DNA of 64,000 bases, from assembly GCA_026874595.1 (NCBI GenBank), contig CM049314.1:8982729-9046728 (forward strand), read 5' to 3'. The notes beneath the pieces are model-generated. The model saw nothing but the letters and a program-made list of their open reading frames with translations. It was not told the origin of the DNA and ran no database searches. Origin of the DNA: Sipunculus nudus. Taxonomy: Eukaryota; Annelida; Sipuncula; Golfingiida; Sipunculidae. This document shows, piece by piece, positions 50,795-61,439 of the stretch; within the stretch, counting starts at the first letter, position 1; the number at the start of each line of letters is the position of its first letter. The position numbers and the translations under genes were made by a program.

Positions 50795-53640
50795 AATGCG
50801 TTCTAAAAACGTCCTCACAACATTTTAGTTAGGTTCGGATAACATTATTTTGAAACGTTCTGTGCACGCAAAAATGTATGGTTTTATGTACGGACTGTGA
50901 ACGTAAAATCAGACGTTCGTTGCCGTTGTTTTTATTACGTGTTTGCAACGTTTTATCAAGTCGTTGTAGTTATGTTAAGAATACGTCTAATAAACGTTTG
51001 CTCCTAGTACAATGCTAACGTGTAAGCAACATTTCTGTTAAAACGTTCTGTGCACGCAAAAATGTATGGTTTTATGTACGGTGTGTGAACGTAAAATCAA
51101 ACGTTCGTTGTCGAAGTTTTTATAACGTGTTTGCAACGGTCATCAAGTCGTTGTAGTAATGTTAGGAAAACGTCTGATAAACGTTCGCTATTAGTATAAT
51201 GCTAACGTGTAAGCAACATTTCTGTTAAAACGTTCTGTGCACGCAAAAATGTATGGTTTTGTGTACGGACTTTGAACATAAAATCAAACGTTCGTTGTCG
51301 TTGTTTTCAGTACGTGTTTGCAACGATCATCAAGTCGTTGTAATTATGTTAAGAATACGCCTTATAAACGTTTGCTATAAGTATAATGCTAATGTGTAAG
51401 CAACATTTATGTTAAAACGTTCTGTGCACGCAAAAATGTACGGTTTTATGTACGGACTGTGAACGTAAAATCAAACGTTCGTTGTCGTTTTTATTACGTG
51501 TTTGCGACGTTCATCAAGTCGTTGTAGTAATGTTTAGAAAACGTCTCATAAACGTTTGCTGTTAGTATAATGCTAACGTGTAAGCAACATTTCTGTTAAA
51601 ACGTTTTGTGCACGCAAAAATGTATGGTTTTATGTACGGTCTGTGAACGTAAAATCAAACGTTCGTTGTCGTAGTTTTTATAACGTGTTTGCAACGGTCA
51701 TCAAGTCGTTGTAGTAATGTTAGGAAAACGTCTGATATACGTTCGCTATTAGTATAATGCTAACGTGTAAGCAACATTTCTGTTAAAATGTTCTGTGCAC
51801 GCAAAAATGTATGGTTTTGTGTACGGACTTTGAACATAAAATCAAACGTTCGTTGTCGTTGTTTTCAGTACGTGTTTGCAACGGTCATCAAGTCGTTGTA
51901 ATTATGTTAAGAATACGCCTTATAAACGTTTGCTATAAGTATAATGCTAATGTGTAAGCAACATTTATGTTAAAACGTTCTGTGCACGCAAAAATGTACG
52001 GTTTTATGTACGGACTGTGAATGTAAAATCAAACGTTCGTTGTCGTTTTTATTACGTGTTTGCGACGTTCATCAAGTCGTTGTAGTAATGTTTAGAAAAC
52101 GTCTCATAAACGTTTGCTGTTAGTATAATGCTAACGTGAAAGCAACATTTCTGTTAAAACGTTTTGTGCACGCAAAAATGTATGGTTTTATGTACGGTCT
52201 GTGAACGTAAAATCAAACGTTCGTTGTCGTAGTTTTTATAACGTGTTTGCAACGGTCATCAAGTCGTTGTAGTAATGTTAGGAAAACGTCTGATATACGT
52301 TCGCTATTAGTATAATGCTAACGTGTAAGCAACATTTCTGTTAAAATGTTCTGTGCACGCAAAAATGTATGGTTTTGTGTACGGATTTTGAACATAAAAT
52401 CAAACGTTCGTTGTCGTTGTTTTCAGTACGTGTTTGCAACGGTCATCAAGTCGTTGTAATTATGTTAAGAATACGCCTTATAAACGTTTGCTATAAGTAT
52501 AATGCTAATGTGTAAGCAACATTTATGTTAAAACGTTCTGTGCACGCAAAAATGTACGGTTTTATGTACGGACTGTGAATGTAAAATCAAACGTTCGTTG
52601 TCGTTTTTATTACGTGTTTGCGACGTTCATCAAGTCGTTGTAGTAATGTTTAGAAAACGTCTCATAAACGTTTGCTGTTAGTATAATGCTAACGTGTAAG
52701 CAACATTTCTGTTAAAACGTTTTGTGCACGCAAAAATGTATGGTTTTGTGTACGGACTTTGAACATAAAATAAAACGTTTGTTGTCGTTGTTTTTATTAC
52801 GTTTTTGCAACGTTTCATCAAGTCGTTGTAGTTACGTTAAGAATACGTGTCATAAACGTTTGGTCTTTGTATAATGCTAACGTGTAGGAAACATTTCCGT
52901 TAAAACGTTCTGTGCACGCAAAAATGTATGGTTTTATGTACGGACTTTGAACGCGAAGCCAAACGTTCTTTGTTGCGTTTTTATAACGTGTCCGCAATGT
53001 TTCATATAATCGTTGCAGTAATGTTGGGAATACGTCTAACCAACGTTTGCTCTTAGTTATAATGATAACATGTAAGCAACGTTTCTGTTAAAACGTTCCT
53101 AGCACTTACAAATGTATGGTTTTTTATGTACGGACTTTGAATGTAAAACCAAACGTCCTTTGTCATCGTTTTTATTACGTGCCTGCAATGTTTCATTAAA
53201 TCATTGTAGTTATGTTTGGAATACGTCTCACCGACGTTTGTTCTTAGGTATAATGATAACATGTTAGAAACGTTTCTGTTAGAACGTTCTTAGCACATAC
53301 TAATGTATGGTTTTATGTACGGACTTTGATCGTAAACCCTAACGTTCTTCATAGTTTTTATTTCTTGTATGAAAAGTTTCACTTTATCTTTGTAGATACG
53401 CTGGGAATGTCTCATACATATTTGCTCTTAGTTTAATAAAGTGTTAGCAACATTTTTGATAACGTTCTTTGGTCACATAAATGTGGTTTTATCTACGGAA
53501 TATTTAACGTAAGATAACACCTTCTTTGTCGACGATTTTCTCATGAATCTACAACGTTTCACAATGTTGTTGCAGTTACGTTGGGAATACATCCCATCAA
53601 TGTTTGCTCCTAAGTTTAATGATAACATATTAACGATATT
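50795..53640 (+). repeat. ~187-bp satellite array with 558-bp higher-order repeat
   Basis: The marker TGTGCACGCAAAAATGTA recurs at 50861, 51049, 51236, 51423, 51607, 51794, 51981, 52165, 52352, 52539, 52723 and 52911 with spacings of 184-188. More diverged monomers continue to about 53640. From 51423 the spacing follows a 184, 187, 187 cycle, so three monomers form a 558-base unit present about 2.3 times. Monomers are rich in AACGTT-type motifs. No long ORF runs through it. Confidence 0.92.
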
Positions 53641-54380
53641 CTTAAAACATAAAAAAAATGTATTGCTAAGGTACAAAAATACCGGAAAAGGGGAAAGTGC
53701 TCAATGCCTGTATACTCGATATATCCTAATATTTGTTCACTCGGAGTAAGTCCATTGAAAAATAGTCTATATCAAGTTAACATTAATTCTGTTAAACAGT
53801 TTCGAGTATTTTAACCAATATCTTGATGATTCAACAAGTTATCAACATGTTGACAATTCTTATGATCTGTCACCGACCGTGTGAACCGGCATGATTAATC
53901 CACATACATTAATACATTTTAAAAGAAAGTACATTGTACTTTATTTATACAGCACAGAGTAGGCTTTCATATAACTGGCAATACTTCAGCTTCTGATTAG
54001 ACCGCAGGTGTATTTTCCATTTCAGTCTGTGGAAGACATTAACAATGAAGTGTTAAAATTGATGAGTGCATGTGCATAGCTTTAATCATAAATCTGACCA
54101 TGACAGTGGTTTCCAGTCATATCTATTGTTTTCCGGCAAAAAATAGGAGATCATCCATTTGTCAAATCCATTTACCAACAGAAAGGTACCAACCAAACGT
54201 TCTCTTCATGTATTCAACAAAATACTAAAAGACATTAAAATTATTTATTTATTTTACAACAGAGTCAGAGTACTTGTAGTACTCTCAGAGTTCAAGTATT
54301 TCTGTGTGATACCACTCTTGGTCCCTCTCAGCCTTTCTTCTTTCAGGTTTTACACGGCCTGTAAAAGAAAAGTAAGTAAA

Positions 54381-54461
<81 letters not shown>

Positions 54462-56050
54462 CAATTACTTTAAATTGACTTCATCTATTTTGTATTCAGT
54501 AATTTCATAAGAGCATTGTTAAAGTTGCTCGTACTCTTCAAGTATTGGGAACAATACAAATCCTATTTTTATATATATTTATTAATATATATTTATAGTC
54601 CAATACTTATTTAATGGCAGGAAAACATAGCATTCCTGCAAACTGTCTTACAGGACCCCCTTCCCCTTTATTCATGCATAACAACATACAGCGAACAACT
54701 ATAGGTGTTTCTACACTGAAAGAAGTCACCCAGTCATCATTCCAGCTGACTGATATATTGGTACCGGCTACAATATTTTTCGTACTGGTTGTCTTGAGGA
54801 ACTCTACAAATTCTGTAAAATAAGCCAAAAAGGCCATAGTGACCTTATCACCCATGTGGTGATCCAATGATTACAATTAGTGCCCTGCAATACATTCAAA
54901 TTCCAGAGGTTGAGTGAATGAAAATTTGTAACAGAATTTAAACGCATGGATCTCAACTTGTAATTAATGGATTAGTAATTTCAATAAATGAGTTAATACT
55001 ATTCTGTCCAAAAAGTGTGAAATGGGCAAAATGATAATTTTAAAAAAAATTGATATGGTCAATCTCTACCCAGGTCTGAAAAAAAGAATGCCCATTGATT
55101 AACCATTAAGTACTATATAATATACGCTGAAACTTCAATTGCTTTTTCCGTTTGTGTTTTTTTACAAAACAAATGACGCTCATGGTTCATGACACTCAGC
55201 ATGGTGACATGCTGACAATATGTCCATGCACAGGCAACAAATTAAGATAATATAGGTGGTATCATCATTCATGCATATTAGCATAAGTTCATAAAGACTC
55301 ATTAGCACACCAAATTTGATGAAAATCCATCCAGCCATTTATGAGGAATCCGGCAATTTGTGTGTAATTTGCATTATTTCTGGGTGCTCAAACATGCTCC
55401 GCAACTCTTCACAGTGACCTGATATTAGCATGACGCTACATCCCCATTAAAAATCTTGGACAAAATTCTGGGGTCCTCCCACCCTACTGCTACTTAATAG
55501 GCCATCATTGAGGTAATCAGTTGATACAGACCTGATCAGCAGTGTGATAATGATCCCAGTGGGGAGCCATTAATCACTGCCGAACTAATTTTTTTGGTTT
55601 GGGGTGGAGGGTTGAAAGGGACGGGGAGAAAAGCTTGTCAATTTTGCTTCATAAAGTTTTACGGAATACAAATGGGGGAAAATATTTTTGATCAAGACAT
55701 GCTCAGGAGTCACAGAGTTTATTGTTTAGAGCAAGGGAAATAGAATGTGTTCCTAAAAGAAACAGTGTGGGTATCTAGATAGTGTAGAAAAACATGACTA
55801 CATGGGACAATTATGATTGCACAAACTGGTCCCACAAATCATGTCAAACAGTGACAACTTTTGGAAAGAGGAAATACTGTGCACAATGCTTGAAATGACT
55901 TGGATCATGTTTACGACACGTGGTTGCATTTTTAAATCAATGTCAACCCAATATGCATGGTATAGGTAGACTACAATGAGACCTAAATTATTTAGGTATG
56001 TTCAGTATAGAGACTTAATTTGGATCTATAATGTCCTCAGTCAGCTTTAT
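53641..56050. other. Gene-free sequence after the satellite
   Basis: Contains the TA run at 54390 and a diverged AAATGACGCTCATGGTTCATG segment (55171) related to the TGACCCATGGGTCA sites. No gene supported. Confidence 0.5.
54390..54458. repeat. (TA)n microsatellite
   Basis: Uninterrupted TA run of about 34 units. Confidence 0.95.
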
Positions 56051-56054
56051 TTCC

Positions 56055-56258
56055 CAGGAGCGGATCAATGGGGAGGGTCCAGGGGGGCCCGGACCCCCCC
56101 CTCCCTTTTTCAGTCATCACAACCTTTTTTAAGGGTTTCTGACCTATTTTTGCGGCCTGGACCCCCCTTTTCCGAACCTGGGGACGTTTTTTTTAGCTTT
56201 TGTCATTTGTCCTCTTGTGTTGGACCCCTCCTTTTCCTAAATCCTTGATCCGCCCCTG
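56055..56258. mobile_element. hAT-like MITE (CAGGGGCGGATC termini)
   Basis: The left end CAGGAGCGGATCAATGG is complementary to the right end CCTTGATCCGCCCCTG, about 15 of 17 bases by eye. Internal sequence is C/T-rich with repeated GGACCCCCC and has no ORF of note. Termini of the CAGGGGCGG type are common in non-autonomous hAT elements. An exact 8-base target duplication is not visible. Confidence 0.6.
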
Positions 56259-57254
56259 TTTCTTAGGTAAGAAGGAGGAGATTATTATACAGGCAGGACC
56301 ATAATGGTTTCTAGGGAGTTTATGTTGATATGGCATCAGATGAAGTATTAATAGTAAAACTATAGTGTTTTGTAGTTGTATTTTTGTATGTTTGTGTCTG
56401 AATTATGAGAATGAAAGCGAGGTAGTTAATGTTTAAGTTAGTACTTTGCAATGATGCAACAAATATATTCTAATTATGAGTTGTCTCAATGATATTAACT
56501 GATTATGTGTGTAAGCGGACACTGTATAAATGAATTTATAATAATAGTCAACGCAAAGTGCTGTGTTAATTCAAACAACAATGTTGTTCTTTATTTCATT
56601 TAAACTATATTTATCGCAATTTTAGAAGTTTTCATCCTATATCCCTGATTTCAAAAGTGCTAGAATATAGTACATAGTGTTTTACTGTATAATAATTTTA
56701 GGTTAACACTTTACAAATGTACTTAGCTTATCAATTTCATATAGTATTGATTTTTTACGAGCCAATGTTTATCAGCTGAATAATTATATGCACAAGATAC
56801 ATACTTATTTATTAAAGGGTGTGCTATCATGATTCTTTAGGTCTTTAGTGAAAAGTGATGCTCTTATGTATTAAAATATTTTAAGGTAAATTTATAACAA
56901 TTCTGTAAGTTCTAGATCTTTGCAAGTGCTTGAATATAACATCTGTGACAGTGCTTCAATGTAGTTATAACTATTTTTCTGTGAGATTTATGTATATTTA
57001 TGTATTAATGTGTGTCTGCCTCATGATTGTGAATTATGACTATTAAAATGGTTTCGTTCAGTGTTAAGGGTGCCAAATCACCTATAAAGCATGTTGAATT
57101 TACATGAAAAATAGCTTCCTCCCTTTAAAATAATTGTATTACATGTTCCCCCTGCCCTGTGACCATTTGCCTAAAAACAGTGGACTGGGCGCGATCAAAG
57201 GTGTCAACAAGAACATAGTGCGTTGAACTCTGTGCATAGCTGAGCCACGGCTTT

Positions 57255-58025
57255 CTCAGGAGAACTTTTGAGAAACCCTCAGAATGTCAAGTAAGAAGAT
57301 TCTATGTCCAATGGTTATGAATTGTGCCCTGCTTTGGTATCAAATTTTCAATTATTCTGGGGTGAGCTTATAAGCCCCAAAGCAAGGAGAATATATGTAA
57401 CTGAGACCTAATTTCTAGTTTGCAAGGAGAGTTTTTCATCAACCTCCCTGGATGTCAAGTAAGAAGATTCTAGGACCAACGGTTACGATTTGTGCCCTGT
57501 TAACGGATGACCACATATTTAAAGGTGTCAAAATAGAGAAAAAATGTGTTAAAATTAGAAAAAAAAATACAAGTGGCGCCACCAGTCTGCAGGAAATGAT
57601 GAAACACTCCATGTTCTATATGCATGCAAAGAATCATGGTGATCAATGCATTAGTTGTTCAGATACTGGTGCTTTTGTATCAAATTTTAAATATTCTGGG
57701 GGTGCTTCTGACCTGGGCATAGCTCATAGGATATGGTGACCTAGTTTCAGGTTTCAAAGGAGACTTTTCATGGACTTCCCAGGATGTCAAGTAAAATATT
57801 CTAGTTCAAGTAGTTATGATTTGTGCCCTGTTGACAGATGACTGCATCTTTAAATAAACAGTTGAAACACTCCATGATGAAGATGCATGCACAGAATCAT
57901 GGTGATCAATGCATTAGTGTTCAGATACTTGAGCTTTTGTATCACATTTTTTTATTATTCGGGGGGGGGGGGGGGGGTTTATTATTCCTCATGACCTCAG
58001 ATTCAATAAAGTTCTACATAAGTAA
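57255..58025 (+). repeat. Local repeat array related to 8510-8905
   Basis: The block around ATGTCAAGTAAGAAGATTCTA and TTTGTGCCCTG recurs at about 57282, 57452 and, more diverged, 57783. A CACTCCATG...AATCATGGTGATCAATGCAT block occurs at 57606 and 57868. A GTGGCGCCAC site is at 57573. No protein is supported. Confidence 0.65.
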
Positions 58026-59376
58026 GTAAAGTATAAAAAAACCATGTCAACCCAAACTGGAGTTACCATCCAGAAACAAATTTTTGGAAGGACAAACATG
58101 GTGGTTACTGTAGGGCAGCCAGATGAAACCAAAGTTACTGTAATTATTGACATGATTGTGTCAATACATTTTTTATTTTCAAAATAAAAGAAATGCATTA
58201 AAAACAAAAAGAAATACAGGCGGCAACACCTGTCCTCAGTAGAGGAAGAAACAGTCAAGATAAACATCTCTCAGCTGAGTTTTTGAAAATTATTTCTTTG
58301 GGTTTTTTTTTTCATATATATTAGCATTTGTAAGAGGAAAAGGCCCTGCTAAGATGAAACCTTATAAATTATAGAATATGGACATGAGCAAAGCATAATA
58401 ATAAACATTAATTTATCAACTGAGATAAAATGCTGTAAAAATTTGGTATAAATTGCATATGCACTGTTTAATAAATGAAACTTGAGGCTTGAAACCATTA
58501 AATGATGCAACAAGGAATAAATAGGCCTAAGTGTTATATGAAAGGATACAGTTCATAGACAAACAATTAAGGGACCCATGGGTCACATCACTCAGCTGAA
58601 TTTTGGAAAATATTACCAAATGCAAAATAAATTTTGGTTTTTGATATATATATTAGCAGTTGATAAGCTATGAGTAAATGGCCCTGCTAAAATGAAACTT
58701 TTTTTTTTAAATTACAGAATAACTGACTTGAGCCAAAGTTTAATAATAAACATTAATATATCAACTGAGATAAATTGCTGTAAAAATTTAAATGAGCATG
58801 AACAAAATTTAATAAGTATGTTTAAACAAGCCAATTAGGTATATATAAATTGCATTTGCACTGTGTTATAAACAAAACTGTTTAATGATGCAATAAGGCA
58901 AACATGGGCCTAAATGTTATATGGAAGGATACATATCATAAACGAAAAATGTGTGAATTTTATTAAATTTTATTTATCTTATTAAGGTTTCAATAGTTAA
59001 ATAAATGGCAATATGAGCTAAAAATTAATACCACGAATATTTGCCCAATATTTCTGATTTACAGTGTTATTCATATCAAAGCCCTGCCAACTTAATATAT
59101 TAGAGCTATGAATGAAGTGCTACAAAGTATTTATATCTTATTTAATCTTAAATGTCAATGATCACTTACACTAGATCCAAATATTTTATCACATTTGAAT
59201 GTTAGGATTCAAATCCTGAATTTTTTTTTAATTCAAAATTGGTCAAGTTTCAACAAAAAATTGAATTTAGCATTGAAATTATGAGTCATCTTCTTTATAA
59301 TCCTGCTGGTTGCTCAAAAAATGTGATATTTTAAGATTTTTCTTGTTTATTGAACAGGCATGTCAACAGGATAGGG

Positions 59377-59429
<53 letters not shown>

Positions 59430-59500
59430 CTCTTTGTGGTAGTTACTCCAGACAGCCTGAGTGAAGCAGTTACATAACACTGCATACCACTGGCTTGATG
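58026..59500. other. Repeat-rich, gene-free sequence
   Basis: Two related segments (58290-58560 and 58620-58930) share ATATATATTAGCA, GGCCCTGCTAA(G/A)ATGAAAC, AATAATAAACATTAAT and ATATG(A/G)AAGGATACA, indicating a local duplication of about 340 bases. A GACCCATGGGTC palindrome lies at 58573. Confidence 0.6.
59381..59427. repeat. (GA)n microsatellite
   Basis: Uninterrupted GA run of about 23 units. Confidence 0.95.
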
Positions 59501-59923
59501 TAAACAAATGACCCATGGGTCATGGCACTTAGCTTTTATTTTTGATCATAAGATATGATTTGGAAGAAGGATAAGACAAATGTTAGTTTTGTGTTGTAAT
59601 ATATGCTGATTTATAAGGATGATGGCATTTAACTGAAGATATGTAAAGATCTTGATAAAATCCTTGGAGAGGGAAGAGGGCTGGTGTCATTTATATTATT
59701 TACATTTGGAAAAAGAGTGCTATTGTCACACAGGTTTTGACTTGGCCTAATAATTTTATCTACATTGCAGCAGAAGTATGGGAAAAAAAATGTCCACTAT
59801 AAGTCATGTTAACTATCATGCTTTTAACAACGTCCGAGTTTACAGTTATTCAATAATTACAGGTTACCTATGCCCAAGAGTAGCACTAGCACAAATGATA
59901 TAAGAGTTTAACTATTTATTAAA

Positions 59924-60552
59924 AACTAGAATACGGGTAGTCGACAAGCGACTATGTGTATCCGCCAAAATCAGAGTAGGACAGGTTAAGTGACGCATGG
60001 ATTGAGTGGCAAATTTAAGGGGAAATAGAGTTACATGTATTACATATTAGAATGGATGTCTGCCACGTAAACATGATTGTAGGTGGTGCCACCTGTTATT
60101 TGAACGAGAAACTATGCAGGATGTATACGCACGCCGAATTCCAGGTGAATTAGTCAAACAACTGCAGAGATATGAGTGATTTTAACCCAAGGCAGATGAA
60201 CAGATGGACACTGTGCAAACATGGTTGCAGGTGGCACCACTAGTTTTTAAGTATGTTATAAAGCTATCCAAGCCCTACATTTGTACAAATTTTTTTTCCT
60301 GATCAGTCAAACGGTTCCCGAGATATGTGGGTTTATGTGTGGAAACAAACTGAAGCTGGGCAGAGAGGAAAGGTCAGAGGTCAATGCCAATTGGTTAGGC
60401 ACCAGTTCACTTGTGACCCGATAATTGGTGCAAGTTTTGAAAAAATCTGTCCAATAGTCTCACAGTAGTTCTCCGGATACAAATGTGGCGGTGGCAGAAC
60501 CCGGTCAAAAACATAGTATCCACAAAACTTTGTTTTGGCGGATACAATTATA
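59924..60552 (+). mobile_element. Second copy of the AATACGGGTAGTCG element
   Basis: Shares its start, GGTCAAACGGTTCCCGAG-type motif, CAGGTGGCACCAC block and GTATCCACAAAACTTTG end with 14625-15970. It is shorter because it holds about two palindromic sites instead of seven. Unit-number variation therefore explains most of the length difference. Confidence 0.65.
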
Positions 60553-60858
60553 TAATAAAGATCTAATTTCTGGCATGTACATAGGAACTATATAGTGGAA
60601 TATTTATGGTAAATATGAGGAAAACCAGATAAGTGGTTTTGATATTAGGCAGTCCTGAAGTGTGAAAATAGGTCTTTAATAAAAAATTGAGGTTTTTCCT
60701 TAATTTCTCAAAGGAACAAAGTTGCAAAGACCCAGTTTTCAGCTTGGTAGTAGATCTTGAGGACATCTAGTATTATGCAGAATTTTGGATTCCTAGGTCT
60801 TACGGTTTCAAAACGTGCAACATCTATGGACGGACAGTCAGACAGTGGACCACGACTA

Positions 60859-60889
60859 TAGCTCAGATGACTAACAGTCAGCTGAGCTA
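60859..60889 (+). other. Shared terminal hairpin of a dispersed element
   Basis: TAGCTCAGATGACT and AGTCAGCTGAGCTA form a 14-base stem with one mismatch and a three-base loop, followed by AAAAAA. The copy at 61405-61435 has the same two arms and loop. Confidence 0.65.
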
Positions 60890-61404
60890 AAAAAACATTT
60901 CATGGCCAAGGTTGATTTTTCTATTAATGCAAATAAATTAAAAATATTGCAAAATTCAGTTTTAATAAAGTCATTTCCTTGAAAAAAAAGTCTCTAGCTT
61001 CAGCAATTTTCATGGTTAGTGAGTAAATATATTTCCTGATTTTTTTACAAAGTGCATTATGTGTGGGCCCATGACTTAAAAAAAAACAAAGCAATACTGA
61101 CATAATATCTGGTATGATTAGAGGAAATATATAGAGGAACATGAAATATGATCAAAAACAGATCAGTGGTTTTTATATCAGGCAGCCTTGAATTAAGTGC
61201 AACAATGGGTTTTTAATGGAAAAATGAGGTTTTTCCTTAATATCTCAAAGGAATGAATGTCATAGTGACTCGATATTGGATATGGTAGGAGATTTTTTAG
61301 ACATCTAACTGTATGCCAAATTTTGGATTCATAGGTCCAAAGGTTTTAAATTATGCCGTGTTCATGGCCAGATGGCCAGACAGATGGACAAGGGACCATG
61401 ACTA

Positions 61405-61435
61405 TAGCTCAGATGACTAACAGTCAGCTGAGCTA
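61405..61435 (+). other. Shared terminal hairpin of a dispersed element
   Basis: Same stem-loop as at 60859-60889, again after a GGACCA(C/T)GACTA motif and again followed by A residues. The sequence before it (about 61170-61400) is a diverged repeat of 60620-60850, including TGAGGTTTTTCCTTAAT. Confidence 0.65.
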
Positions 61436-61439
61436 AAAA

